Shown here: piece by piece, positions 42,637 through 56,231 of the stretch
How the letters are laid out: each line of letters begins with the position of its first letter
Position numbering within the stretch: the stretch's first letter is position 1
NCBI GenBank assembly: GCA_935421135.1
Contig: OW285191.1
Location: 2,976,001-3,040,000 of the forward strand
Length of the DNA stretch: 64,000 bases
Origin: Bugulina stolonifera
Taxonomy: Eukaryota > Bryozoa > Gymnolaemata > Cheilostomatida > Bugulidae
Reading direction: 5' to 3'
The notes under the pieces: generated by a model
Seen by the model: the letters and a program-made list of their open reading frames with translations, nothing else
The model's database searches: none
What the model was told of the DNA's origin: nothing
Made by a program: the position numbers and the translations under genes

Positions 42637-45600
42637 TGGGACCTTCATAGAAGACTTCACCGCTATGGCAGAGCGCTGCAACTGGAATGACAGAGCACAC
42701 CTCATACGGCTTAGAGCCGCCGTACACGGGCTCGCACAAGAATGCGGTCGACCCCGATCAGTCGAAGAGATATTTTCCCGACTGAGGGAACAGTATGGAC
42801 TATCTGCCAGAGAAGCCCGATGGAAGCTGTCCACCCTGGAACAGCCAGCCCACACGTCACTCAGAGACTATGCAGCTCTCATCCGTAGACTGATGGCGAC
42901 AGCCTTTGAAGGAGCACCCCCTGCATCTTTGGACGAATGGACTGTTGAGAAGTTCTGCCTGACAGTCCACAACCACGGCCTACGATGGTACTACACATGG
43001 TTACAGCCCGATGATATGGAGGAAGCACTAGAAACCGGAGCGGCCTTCCTACGTAACAAAGATGGCAGGACCAGTCCTCCAAAACAACAAAAGGAGCTTC
43101 CCGCTGACCTCCTACGGAAAGCCCTACACACCCTCCTACAAAAATGTCAAGAAGCGGATGACGGACCGACGGTCACACCGGAACCCGTCCCAGTAGATGA
43201 CCCCATTCCTACTGTGGCCGACACAGACGACAACCTAGGAGAAGGTGGACTAAACCACAATGGTTGTCCACAGAGGCCGACGGACACATCAAGACCCGTC
43301 CCAGTAGATGAACCCATTCCTACTGGAGCCCAGCAAGGAGAAGGTGGACCAAACCACAATGGTCGTCCACAGAGGCCAACGGACACATCAGAACCCATCC
43401 CAGTAGATGAACCCATTCCTACTGAGGCAAACCTAAGAAAAGTGGACCAAACCACAATGGTCGTCCGCAGAGGCCGACGGACACATCAGAACCCGTCCTA
43501 GTGGAAGAACCTATACCCACTAAGCCTAAAGACAAGAGTAGCCGCTCCAAGCGGAAAATCCCACGTATGACTAGCCCATCACACTCCAGGCCGACGGTGT
43601 CACCCACACCCGTCACAGTGGATGAACCTATACCCACTAGGCCAAAACCAGGCAAGAAACGACTCCACTCAAAGCCGGACACAACCGAAGTGACCACGGA
43701 TCACCCCCCAAGGCTGAAAGGACGACTCACAAGTCCCGCCCAGTCGGACCAGACCTGACAAGGCAAACCCAACCTGTCCTCAACTCAGAAGGACCAACAG
43801 GATCTGGCCACGTCCAGACCCAACACCAATCAGCAACTGATTCCCTCCAAAATTCAGTATACCCCGACGGACGACTTATCGTGTGTAGAACTGCCAGACA
43901 CTACAGTCCAAGTCCGCGGCCTGAGGATCGACACGGAGCAAACCGTGCTGGACCAGACAGAAGAGCTACCTCTGAACCTCTCGAAGAATGTTCAAGTTTC
44001 AATAGCCCGACATGATCCAGAGGACGCGAAGTATCGCGCAGCCGACCTCCATGACATAATCCCTACGATGGAGATACAGTCTATACTGCCAGCAGTTCAA
44101 ATACAAAGGGCGAAAAGTTCTTTTACGGAATTCAGCATTGCCGAACAAGTTCAGCCGAAGGTACAGATTGCCGAACTCTCGAAATCCCATGAAGCAGATA
44201 AGAAGCAATCGAAGGCAACTATTGCCGTGTTCCCGCGCTTATTTGACGAGTCGAACAAAGAAAATGTGCCTGAGGCATTGCCTACAATTGAGGCAATTGC
44301 TCATCCCTCGGCTAGTATAAATACGACAGCTCACAGACGAGTAGTCCTTTCTCGTCCAGCACTTCACTGAAGCACATGTATCCCTACATGTGACAACCCC
44401 TGCACTCTTGCTAGTGCCACTGATGAAACTAATAACAGCAGTCGTATCCTTTCCCCTTCTCGTATGGACGAGACGGCTACTCCTTCCAGTACGGATCACT
44501 CCAATCAGCCTGTCTTCACAGCTGAAGGTAAGCAAATCTCAGTGTTACCAGTAAGGACCAAATCGGAATTAGAGGTACAATCCACACCTGTGGGACTGTC
44601 AGGCATGAATTCTCTCTCCCTCCCCACTCGGCATAGATCAGTCGGGACAGAGGAGGATTCCCCTGAACATTTCCACAGGAAAGAGCATGAGTTAGAAGGC
44701 GGAGGATACACATCAAATGAATTGTGTGTTGTAGACGCATCTCCTCTACGGAAGACGCTCACGCCAGACGGCACGCCTCCACCTACTCCACCTCCTGTTA
44801 CCTCTACCCTGAAGTTAGCTACAATTAAGCTGCACAAACTCACTGACAAGCTGCCCATAGAGTCGTCCCAGCATTCCGGGGCCACTAAGCCGTGGATTAG
44901 TACCTTCACTCAACAAGCCCGAGACGACTTGGCTAGAAGGAGTCAACCTAACCTCAAATGTGCAAAATGTGGCTTCTCCGGCACCCTCAAGAGACTGAAT
45001 ATACATATTTGGCAACACTTTGCCCGCTTCTACTGTCGCTGCGGACGCAGCTCAGTTAGCCGTGATGCGCTAGGCCATCACTTCAGTCGGAGATCCAGTA
45101 TCTGTGGGAAACGTCTCTTCCTCACAGACGGGCCCAGCTATGAGGCCCTCATGGAATGGTGGGGCGTAAAGAATCCCCCACCATTCCTACCATGTCGTCC
45201 TACCATGGACGGACAGTCGGGAACAAATAAGCCAGTCTACCTGCCTAGTACCTCATCCACAAGGAGGCGATCTCCCAAAAGACGGCACAGTCCTTCTCCA
45301 TCTCCAGAACGAACACCCGACTCCGCACCCTCTGATGCTACCTCCTCCTCTTCCTCGTCGCCTACCACTCCTGCTGGACCTTCTCCCTGGTGACCTCCTG
45401 CTAGTACCTCCGCTGTAAGTGTCGGTCCCCCTGGCCGACGCGGACGTCTACCCTCTTGGAAGACAAGGCCTGCTCCAAGGAAGAGTATGCCTGCCACTCA
45501 GCCGGGCACTTTATATGAAGGTTCTCCACCCAAGGTCTCATGTGCAGCTTCTCGTGCGGCTTCGCCTGTTTTGCTGCTCGAACCACTGCAACCGAGGCCA

Positions 45601-46086
45601 ACACTAGAGGTCTCACCACACTGCTCTCCACATGTGCCTGCCAGGAACCTGCTCCGAGCCTCTCCAGACTCTCCTGCCGTCTACTCCCTACCTCCTGTAC
45701 TGACTCAGCCGAGTACCACATGTCCTGCATCTCCTGTACTGACCCAGCCGAATGCCACATGTCCTGCATCTCCGGATCCGTCACTCATGCTCTCGCAGCA
45801 GCTGGCTGACCTCAAGCCACGGATCCACTACCTTGCCAGCCGTCAACAGGTGGGGGACACTATACGCCAGCACCTGGAACCCCTCTATGCTCGAGAAATA
45901 GCTCTTCGCGAACTAGCCAACCAGCATCTAGACCACCCCCAGCAGCTCCAGCTTGTACAAGCAGATTTGGACGTAGTCTCCAGAGAATCTACACTGTACC
46001 GTACCCTTCTTAAAGATTTTCTTGCATGGCAGAACCATGAAACCCTTACAAATAAACTAAAACAAAGTCTTATTAGCATCTGTTAA
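42637..46086 (+). pseudogene. long gag-like / zinc-finger retroelement ORF, disrupted
   Basis: A GC-richer ~3.4-kb coding relic. The first part (to about 43090) reads like a retrotransposon gag: EEIFSRLREQYGLSAREARW, then ...TSLRDYAALIRRLM. A Pro-rich part follows with about three ~110-bp repeats containing PVPVDEPIPT (43180-43480). A one-base slip near 43437 moves the frame. From there a single frame stays open to 46086 except for three TGA stops (43756, 44368, 45391). It contains a Cys/His cluster at about 44955-45115 (CAKCGFSG...HIWQH, FYCRCG...LGHHF) and a C-terminal coil. No pol domain follows. The family is not recognised. Confidence 0.65.
43180..43480 (+). repeat. three ~110-bp coding repeats
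   Basis: CCAGTAGATGA.CCCATTCCTA recurs about every 110-120 bp, followed each time by GGAGAAGGTGGAC or its mutated form. The third copy has lost bases at about 43437, which produces the frameshift. Confidence 0.75.
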
Positions 46087-49000
46087 CATTTATGTAAGCC
46101 ATAGTGCAGGAAAATAACATTTAAAATATTATATGTAAATGTAATACATTGGCAGCCATAATGGATGAAAAAAAACAATTGCTTTCTTCTTCGGCAATTC
46201 ATGACGTAGTGAAGTGCTGAATGAAAAATGTAGCGACTCCACAGCGGTCATTTTAGAATAGCCTGTCGAACCTATCATCTTAGTGGGTGCAGCGTATAGC
46301 CCTCAATTGCAATCAGCTAAGCTGGAGAAATAAGTCTTTTGTCATAAGCTATGCATAATCCTAAAGCAATCGTAATATTATTGTAGTAAAGCTCTCTTGT
46401 GAATAGTAATAACGATAGATAAAAATGCCATATAATAGGACTACATAAGATACATCCAAAGCGCAGTCAGCTATTGTAAAATTTGCATAACATTCACATG
46501 TACATTGTAGCTCAGCATTTTTAACTGTATAGATTAATATCAACACTGTGTATCTGAGAATCAGATGATAACATGTATTCGAATATGCAACCTTACAGGT
46601 ACAACAACTGATCAAACTATATTTCATATGTTCAATGTTGTTGAGTATTTACTATTTATAATAAATCAATAATTATAATAATAAATATAATTGATAAAGT
46701 AAACTAAATGATATAAAATATTTTTAAAATATAATTTGATAATAATACCATGAGATGATCATGAATAATGATTTTTCTATAGTTACCTTAGTTTAGTTTT
46801 AGTTTCATTTAGTTAAAATGTTGTTATAAAATAGAAAATGGCAAATAATATTATTTGTTGTCATCAAGTCAATACAATATCAATATTAGATAATTTTTGT
46901 TATTAATTATAGTCTTATAGACTAGTCATTTCTATATTTTATTCATACAGGAATAATGTCAATGCACATCATAGTAACATATTAATATTAGTTATATATT
47001 GGCCTATATAATTTGGTTGTATCTACAGTTTATGACTTTACAAGTAACCATTCATTAAATTCAGTATAAAATTTAGTCCCACACATCTATGATTCACTTG
47101 ACTTTTATCTAATTTCAGACTGCTGCAAAGCAATGATAATTATTATTTTATCATAATATATTATTTACTTCATGACAATGATACATGTAATTATGGTAAG
47201 TTATTGTAACCAAGTATCATGTATGGTCATACATGTACATCTATAAATTTATAGTTATAGATGACTTTCTTCGAAACAGGTCATAGTATAGAGCCTGCAG
47301 ATACCTGGTGAACCTGCAGCAAAACAAGATATGCCCAATCCACCAGAAGGCACCAGCTGTCATACTCTCTATTTTGATCTAAGTTGAATGATACCAACCA
47401 GTGCGAGCGCATCACGATCACCCTGGTGTACTGAAACTTTGGCTGAAGTACCTCCTGATGTGGTACGTACAATCTGTACCTCTGTACTTGGCTGAGCTGT
47501 CTACCATTTTCTGAGCACAGATACCTAGGTTCTTAATGCCTTATCTTAAACTTCATTCCATATCTGTATTGATGGCTTGAGATTGGTACCTATTGTACAT
47601 GTAGTCGACTGTAATGATTAGTCTCATAAAATGTCTGTTGAGAGAGCTATCCAATGGAAATAACATGACCTTTTATTACATGCATATAATAATATGTACA
47701 TGTTGCACCTGTAACATATTTTAGTTAATTATTTCTCAGGTATGTACACCATTAATAAGCGACACACTACCAAGTGAGGAGATGGCTGGCCAGACACCTA
47801 ACAGAAATAGAAAGAAAGCAATTACCATTTTCTTTAGCAAGCTACATGTACATCCAAGAAAGGTTTTTCCCACTGACAATGAGAAAAAGTTTGTTTTTCC
47901 TAATATAATTTAGGTAGTTTCTGCTATGTTGAACAAGACTAGTGTGATGTTCGAATTGTAGCTTGGCTGCAGGGGCTAGTGTTTGGTTAGCATAACAATT
48001 AATATATACTAAGCACACGCCAGTGAGTGATAGGGCTCAACTTAAACTAACCACACTTTTAGTTGGTTGCTGCAACTAAGCTACAATAAGGACATTACAC
48101 ATGAAGTTTTTTCTATCAGCAAACATGTTCTGTAGTAGTTTTTAAAAGTCGGAGTTTTAACATGGAGACAGAAAGGGACATCATATTCTTTAACTGTTCT
48201 AGTCAGACAGCAATTTATATAACTTTTGCCTAAACTCTAATCCAATCCACAGCTAAGAAACTTAGTGCTGTGGTGAATTATGAACAGCTGATATTATTGA
48301 ACATGACATACATTTTTTAGCATTTATAGTTGTAATTTGCTACTACAGCTGTACTTGTACTCCTAGTAGTTGTATCTATACTAATACTTGTACCTGTAGT
48401 GCTATTGTACATGATTATTTGCACTTATGCTCTACTAACTTGTACTTACTTCTAAGTCCCAATGTGAAAAAATACTTGCTCCTCTCAATGTAGAACTTGG
48501 TACTTTACACCACCCAAGGAGTAACCACCTATGGAGCACCACCTATGCATGTAGGAAGTAGTTGGTGTGCATGCATATACATGTATAGTCACTCTGGCTG
48601 CCCCTTGCTGTCAAACAATGTACCAGCCTGGAATACATGTATAATCTTTCCTCTGTAGGTTCTTACGAGTGTATTCCAATAAGTTAAAACATGTCAGAGA
48701 ACTCACATGTTCACTTATTTCAAAAACAATGAGCTCCCAGACACATGTTCACCAATCAGAGTTACCATTAACCCAGCACCACACTCTATGCTGTAGATTC
48801 TTCAATTCTGGAAAGCTAGCATAAACATGCACACCTAAGACTCAGTTCATGAACGTTTGGAACAATGTGCAGCAGTGCATCTTTTTTCTCCCAGCAAGCT
48901 GTTACTGTAATAATGCTAAGCTATTGACAGGATGATCTAATTTCTTTACCAAAAGCTTAGTTAGTAAGATTGAAAAAAGTCGGAATACGATCAAGTCTAG

Positions 49001-49390
49001 TGAATGTCTATTCATGAACCATTTCACTGCGTCTTACCTATAGCGATTGGTAGTTGAGGTACGATTATACCAGGCATTGACCAATTAAGGAGCCGCATTC
49101 ACAGTGAACCAATCAACACAGGGAGGAAAGTATTTGCAGGTATAATTATTAGAACGGTAAACAGGTTTGTCCTTGACACTATCCTTAGCGCTAGAGCCTT
49201 TTAACTTTTAGCTAGTTGAATGCTGAAACTTGGGGTGCTTGAATTGGATTTTACTTCAATTATACTTGAGCTCCCAGGCTATAGCCTTCAAATATTACAG
49301 ATTAAGTATTCCATCTTGAGGCTGGCAAGTGAAATGGCCCTATAGCTATATGTTCTTGGAGATGAAACTGGATTGAAAAAAGCCAATTTT
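46087..49390. other. no gene seen
   Basis: 46087-46270 is the 3' end of the retroelement (similar, inverted, to 49440-49560). The rest is AT-rich with a CTACTTGTAC-type low-complexity patch at about 48340-48450. A 63-aa minus frame at 47281-47472 has no motif. Confidence 0.45.
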
Positions 49391-49439
49391 TGATCGCTAG
49401 TAATCGGCTTTACTATGAACCACGCAATGTCACGCATTG

Positions 49440-49660
49440 TGCGTTGGAACTCCACTGCGTCATATTGTGCGGAGAAGAAGGAAAGATGTTTTATTTTGCC
49501 GATTATGGCGGCTAATACGCAACTTTTCAAATTACTGGTGATGGACACTTTTCCTGCACTATGGCTTACATAAAAGTTAACAGATGCTAATAAGACTTTG
49601 TTTTAGTTTATTTGTAAGGGTTTCATGGTTCTGCCATGCAAGAAAATCTTTAACTTGACA
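49440..49660 (-). mobile_element. inverted fragment of the gag-like element's 3' end
   Basis: 49550-49660 is almost the exact reverse complement of about 46008-46113, including the last codons and stop of that ORF (AAACCCTTACAAATAAAC). Beyond it, 49440-49550 matches 46113-46250 only loosely (GCCATAAT, TTTCTTCTTC). It is a second, shorter copy of the same family in opposite orientation. Confidence 0.7.
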
Positions 49661-49912
49661 CTAGAGACACCCATGACCTAGTGTGAGGGGGCTATGTGAT
49701 GGTACGCCAAATCGTATCTTACATCTGACACTCATTATTGTGTGCACATACATGTATATATCTGCTTGTACTTTACTCCTATATTGTTGTACATGACTAT
49801 ATGATTATATCTAAGTCTTTTAATGCCTTTTATACCCATGTACAGAGGCCCGACCTCTCAGAATCCATTGATATTCATTTTGTACATGAATTGGACCATT
49901 ATAAGCAACTTT

Positions 49913-50359
49913 TGTAGAACCCGACCTATTTTGGGTTGGCCGTCGGGCTTCCGGCGGCTATCTTGTTGCGCAACTTCCGGACGACCACACGTCATCTTTT
50001 CCCAACCTTACGTCGGCCGGAAGTCTTTATACTATATAAAGGGCACTGTTTTACTGTTCATTGTCTCAGTCTTCACTTGGCTTTCAATAAAGACACATCT
50101 ATACTTGATACAGAGAATTTCACTTCCTTTTGTCAGGTCATTCGCTTAGCGAACCGCCTACTAGGTCGGATCACTCTCTTTCATTGTATAGTCTGAAGGT
50201 CAGACTTGGGACCAGATGGGTCGTCTTTGGTAGTTCTTGGGCTACTGAGACCGCTCGATCTTTCATGTAATGCGAAGTCCTATTACCACTCATAGGCACT
50301 TCATTTCTGGGTCGATAGTCGCCCAAGGACGACCGCACCAAATCACAGAAGCCATTACA
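49913..50359 (+). repeat. LTR family C, plus orientation
   Basis: It runs from TGTAGAACCCGACC to CCATTACA. TATATAAAGGGC (about 50033) is followed about 55 bp later by CAATAAAGACAC, consistent with U3-R-U5. Similarity to the copy at 55087 continues upstream of 49913, so the true 5' border may be further left (about 49840). Confidence 0.6.
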
Positions 50360-52908
50360 GTATTATAGTTTTTGTAGAATGTAATCTAGGCATAATGAAC
50401 AATTACATGTTTTCTCTGGAGTCCCTTGCTTATCGTCCATGGCAGCTTGTATTGATGTATCATCTGCAGTAGTTGATACTTTCTGTCCATTTTGTAGAAT
50501 TGGGTTAGTACTCCCATAAGGAAGCAATGGGCAGGACAGCTGAATGCATAAAACCATAATACATCATTTTCATCTTTCTATTAATGGTATACATACACGC
50601 AGTACATGCAACTAAAAGAATAATAATATATAAGTGGATCTTTGATAACATGGGAAAAGCTCAAATCCATGTTAGCAGCATTGTTTTAAAAGACGTTAAC
50701 TTACCAAGATGGTAATTTAGATATCAAACTTCATTATGAAAGTTCTGAAGAAAAGTGATTAAGACTCCAACCTCAACTTATCTTATACTCAGAGTGTTTG
50801 CGTGGCTGATGAGTTCATTTATTTATAGCGTCAAACTAGGCCATTAGATTTTAATAGAATATTATGACACAGGTGTTGTTATTACTGCTCAAAGGCCAAT
50901 TCTTTAAGATGTTCATGTTCATTAGAATGTTCTAATTTGCTATTACAGAAGGATGGGTACATGTAGGTAGATAATACACAAGGTCCGGTTTAGTGTTTTC
51001 ATCAAAAATACTCACATTGAACACCTACGACTGTCTTCTTTCAAAAAGAGAAGACAGATTCTGGCAAGATATGTGAACACATTCGAGTGACTTGTTGATG
51101 AATAACAGTCGATTAGCATGTGATTTTCAGACGCAAAATTTTAATTTTGAAAAGGTAATTAGGTTTCGTATTACTTTTGCATCCATTCAGAACAGTGATT
51201 AGAGTCAAGGACTAAGCCTTAAAATAGAAAGAGGACTAAGCCTCATAGAAAATCATGTAGTTGCTATATCCAAATCAACTCAAGCCACTTATAGTGGACT
51301 TCAGACTCTTTTGATAGATTTATGCCCCACTGTGAGTGACTTCCCGGGCTGAACGGGTGGAAAGTGGTCATTTAATATAATTAAAGTAGGAATAAATACA
51401 ACAATGAAGCATAAGAGAAAATTCAACAAATGACTGCAGTGAAAACTATGAACAATAGCATGAGTGATGTCCATTTAGGTTGAATACTGTCGATTCTAAC
51501 ATACATGACAAGGATACGTTAATTACAGAGCAGAGCAATAAGACCAAGGCTTGTGTATTTGAAAATGATGTTGATATTTGATGAGTTGAAAACAGAAGCC
51601 TCATGACTGTTTGTAAAATTAATAATGTTTGCAAATATGGGTATATTCACAGTTATTATTGCATAACAACCTCATGGCTCATACCACCCGAAAACATGAT
51701 CTATTTGTGGCAGTTGATAGGAATGTGACACAATTATTAGTGGGCAATTACTTAGATATAATCTGCTGTAGACCCACAAGTAGTGGGCTGAGTTGTTGTT
51801 GATTAGGAGAGTATTGTGAAATAGCTGATATAGGCGACATGACAAGTCTAGAGTTTATGGGAAGATTTCACTTGAGAATAAAATCAATACCATAAGCATG
51901 TACATGTAGTACCCTGTATATTCAAAATGGGATCATACACAATAATATGACATACAATAATTATACTATTGACCAGTAATAAATTGACTATCTCAACTGT
52001 ACTGAGAAAGCACAGCGAATAAAAACCTGGAAGGAACTACGTGTACCAACTTGAGACTCTGGTGCTACGAACACATACTGACGTACAGAAACATGGATCA
52101 TAGTTATTATTACACTTAGTAACTCTTCCGCTCCTTATTTGTTGCCCACACATCTACATCATTCTACGTGATAGCTTATAGATAACTGTTCAAACACAAT
52201 AGTCATCTTCTTTTCACGTACTGTATAATTATAGGTTTGGTTTCAAAGAGCCTTAGAGCAGTCTGTTGCCAGTGTATTTATTAAAATCACAATATGTAGA
52301 CTAAATTTCATGCATCACAGATTTTTAGTATAATGCGCTCAGTCTTGGTACACTGTGGTTCGGAAAAACTATTTTTTGGAACAAAACGAGTAGCAAAATC
52401 TTTGGTTATGGTTTACTGTTTGGTTAGGTCACAGGATAGTGTACAATGGTTTTCCATTGTACATGTAGATATTTCTAGAACTGAAGCTAAGTGTGTAGAG
52501 ATGTGATCTGTGATTGTGACTGAGTAGCCTAACTATTCTTTATACCACACGGTGAGATTCTCATATACTCTGAGTACTTGACAAGCAGGTCTAGCTGTTT
52601 TCTTTACTTACCACCACTACTGTTAATTGTCTCCTAAAATTGATGGATTGGCTACATGTAGGTTATCTCTTTTACTCATTTGAACAGATACTGTGAACTG
52701 TGTGGATATACCCTCTTTACACTGGACAACTATACATACTGGAATAAATAGAACCTCTACTTTACTGCACTTACATGTATGTACTAATACTTGGCACATG
52801 ACTGTGCATGTACGAACAGGCGGTTCGCTACACACAGGTTGGCCTATGAAACAATAATTACCCAGCAAGTCCACGACCAATATAGATGCCTGCCTAAACA
52901 CCAGGCTA
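50360..52908. other. no gene assigned
   Basis: AT-rich. Two exon-like minus frames (50407-50539 and about 52626-52850) have splice-like borders but no recognisable domain, so they are not annotated as genes. Confidence 0.4.
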
Positions 52909-53106
52909 CATGTACATACATGTACATACATGTACATACATGTACATACATGTACATACATGTACATACATGTACATACATGTACATACATGTACATACA
53001 TGTACATACATGTACATACATGTACATACATGTACATACATGTACATACATGTACATACATGTATGTACATGTACATACATGTACATACATGTACATACA
53101 TGTACA
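52909..53106 (+). repeat. 10-bp satellite (TACATGTACA)n
   Basis: About 19 nearly perfect copies, with one inversion point at about 53061 (CATGTATGTACATG). Each unit contains the palindrome TACATGTA. The long open frames across it are by-products. Confidence 0.95.
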
Positions 53107-55086
53107 ATACTGTGACTTAATCAACTGTGGCAACAACTGAAGTAGAAAAAATGTGAAATAAGACTGAGCCAACTGATAGATATACCATCAACGGTAAAAA
53201 CCTTCCAACCAAGTCAAGTTTGGAAGTCACCATCTATTCGCTCTGTTTAACAGATCAAGTATTGCCACCAATCACCCCTGCCTATAAGGTGCCCAAAGGC
53301 TTTTTATGGTGATTCAGTTTTAATACAACCACACTGTAATAATTACAACATTGCATTGGTGATAACACAATATGCTTATGTAACTTGGATTAGCAAAGGA
53401 TTATAGCAAATGCAAATCATTATACTAATAAGTCATATGTGATAATTCCTGAATAATTGTTCACAAACAACATTCATTCTCTTATCACAGGAATAATTTG
53501 TGTGGGTTTTCTTCTTCAGAGCATTAGATAAGTGATTAGATCGGTGTTATATTGACGTCACAATATAATAATGTGTAGGCTGACTTTATACGTATGTACA
53601 TTGTTTACTCATTCTCAGTGCATTATGATTCTGAAATCCTATTTCAGAGCCATGGAAGATGTGCCAACATTTTGCTATTTTTAAGTGTCAGGACAGTTCT
53701 CAAGCTCCCGCCCAACCGTCTATAACCTCTGTGACTGACGGAGGTCCTGTTTTTTGTTGCTGACAATATTCTACATGTAAAACTGATGCCAAGTGTGCAA
53801 AAACATGAGCTTTCATTGTGACTGATTATCCTAACTGACATTTAATACGGCTCATCGTGAGCCTCTGTGGGATGGGTATCATGTAAGTCGCCTCCCTCAC
53901 TAATATCAACTACAGGTTCATTACATTTGTGTTTTACAAATATTTATTTGCGCATAGCTAAAAGGATTATAGCATTTCAGGAATTAACAGTTACTAAATA
54001 CGTGATAAAAATGTCTATATTTTACGTTGATGTTGGGGTTTGGAATAAGAGTGAATGACTTCTAAAATAATGAGAAAACAGCTCTTATTTTCTGAGGATT
54101 TGAAAAGTATCCGCTGCATTATTATAATAATATATATAGTATAATATAAGTTATGTTATTTAAAATAATATAACTTCTGTGTATATTTAGTGAATGTTAA
54201 TGCATCAGCATTTATTTCAAGGTAAAACACTGATACTCACTCAATAGTATTTGTACTGTATTGGTGACTGAACTGTACAACCCTAGATATGTAGGCTACA
54301 CGTACATGTACAATGTGTATAAGGCTAAAAACTGTAATAATGCATTGATTGTATAATGATATCGCTGATGTGCTATACTTACATGTATTTTCTAACTCTA
54401 GTTATTTAGCAGTATCTTGCCTTTATGCCATTTTCCTTCCATTGATTGATGAGGCTTTGTCTTGTCTTTTTGCAATTTTATTTTGGCTTGCTGAAGTTGA
54501 CGTGGCACCAAAGGCTAGGTAGTCTTCCTGAGTTGTCCTCTCTTGTATGGGTAGAGAAACATAATTGGAAACCATTTATGCTAAATTTAGTTCTTTATTT
54601 CTCTTCAGGCACTGATATTGTTTTACCGCAAATATGTTATACATGTATGTGTTTTGGAAAAATACTGGAAAATAGGCTACCCACTACCTCTATTCACTCA
54701 TGGGAGATTTTATAAATGTGATTAAGTGGTATTCTCATTGTAGTATTTCCTCAAATAAATGGGAAGTTTCCTGGCTAATTGCACTTCCTTGAAGTTTAAA
54801 ATAAAGAAGACAAGTGGATATATGTGACCAAGTATCCTCTTATCAAAGGTGTAGAAGGAATTGACAAACTCTTGGTTAATAGAAAATCTATTGAATCAAA
54901 ACCTTTCCACGTGCTTTATAACAAGGTTAACTGGGTTACGCAGATGACATAGACTGCCTTTGTTTGAGATCGATTCGTGGCAGATGACATCATCATTCTG
55001 CTCTTGCTCTGGAGGATCTTTTTGAATAGCTCTATGCAAGTGCTATTCATCAAGCTATTCAATCTTTTGATTGGTTTTGATCAATT
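53107..55086. other. no gene seen
   Basis: AT-rich. An 89-aa frame at 54446-54715 shows no motif. Around 54780-55080 there may be eroded retroelement coding sequence, but nothing recognisable. Confidence 0.4.
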
Positions 55087-55543
55087 TTTGAAATACTGTA
55101 ATGGTTTTTTTGGGGTTGTGCTGTCATCCTAAGACGACTCCCTTTTCCAAAATGAAGAGCCTATAAGTGATGCTAGGCCTTCTCACTACACGAAAGATCA
55201 ACAGGTACCAGTAGTCTAATAACTACTCAAGATGACCCATGTGGTCCCGAGTCGATGCTTGTTTGCTATGCTGAGAAAGAGAGTGATCCGACCTCGAAGG
55301 TGGTTCGGGAGGCAAGGTCGAAAACCTTGAAAACTGGAACGAAGTGAAAGTATCTGTATGTAAGTATAGATGTGTTTTTTTGAGATCCAAGCATGAGCTG
55401 AGACAATGAACATTCCGGAGGAAGTTCTGGTAAAAAGGCCGGTGTAGCGCCGTAAAAAGACTACATGGGTGTCATCCCGAAATTGTGCAACAACATGGTG
55501 GCCGGAAGCCCGATGGCCGACCCAGAATGGGTCGGGTGCAACA
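55087..55543 (-). repeat. LTR family C, minus orientation
   Basis: Reverse complement of 49913-50359 with moderate divergence: TGTTGCACCCGACCCATTC at its start, GTCGGATCACTCTCTTTCTC in the middle, CCATTACA at its end. Similarity extends past 55543 to about 55620. Confidence 0.6.
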
Positions 55544-56231
55544 AAAGATGCTTAAAATCATCTAAATCATGTAAAAACATCAGGCAATTCTGAGAATCAG
55601 TGGAGCAACACAGGCATACTGGGAAGTTTATTCTTTATACGCAATAGCATAGGCAGCTTTATCTAACACACCATGGTTTTATTCTCTGGTATTTACATGT
55701 ACTTTGTTTATACAGTTTATAATTGCATGTACATTACAATAGTATTTTAAAGAATAAGTATTATTCTAACAATCTTTGATCTACATGTAACTCTGAGTGG
55801 TTTTGTAATTGTTTAAGTGTACATGTAATAATATTATAATCTGGGAAATAGACAAGTTAATGTGTTGCAAAAAATGGGTTAATATTTAATAATCAAACAT
55901 CTTGTTAGTTGGAAGATATATAATCTGGGTTAGAAAAATTTTCATACCTACATTGTAAGTAATATCCGAGTTAAAAGTACACCATGTGCATTATGTGAGT
56001 TCAGTGTAGCACATATAGGGAAACATTTAAGTCAGACCGATGCTATGAACTCGATTGCTGGTAATTATTTAAATCTAGAAGTTTGTTTACATATAGAACC
56101 TTAAGAAGATTTTGGTAACTTGTTGGATCATAGTTAAGTGCACACTATTTCGACATCCTGGTACAATAAGCAAAATTATCTTTACAATTGTTTCAGCAAT
56201 CACAACTATTTAGAACAGTAGGCTATAATAA

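Noticed and set aside
50407..50539. Exon-like minus-strand frame with CAG acceptor and T|GTAATT donor.
   Set aside because: The 44-residue peptide has no recognisable motif and the donor is weak. It directly follows an LTR. Not enough support.
52623..53172. Open frames of TYMYIHVH and CTCMYMYVH type.
   Set aside because: Translations of the 10-bp satellite.
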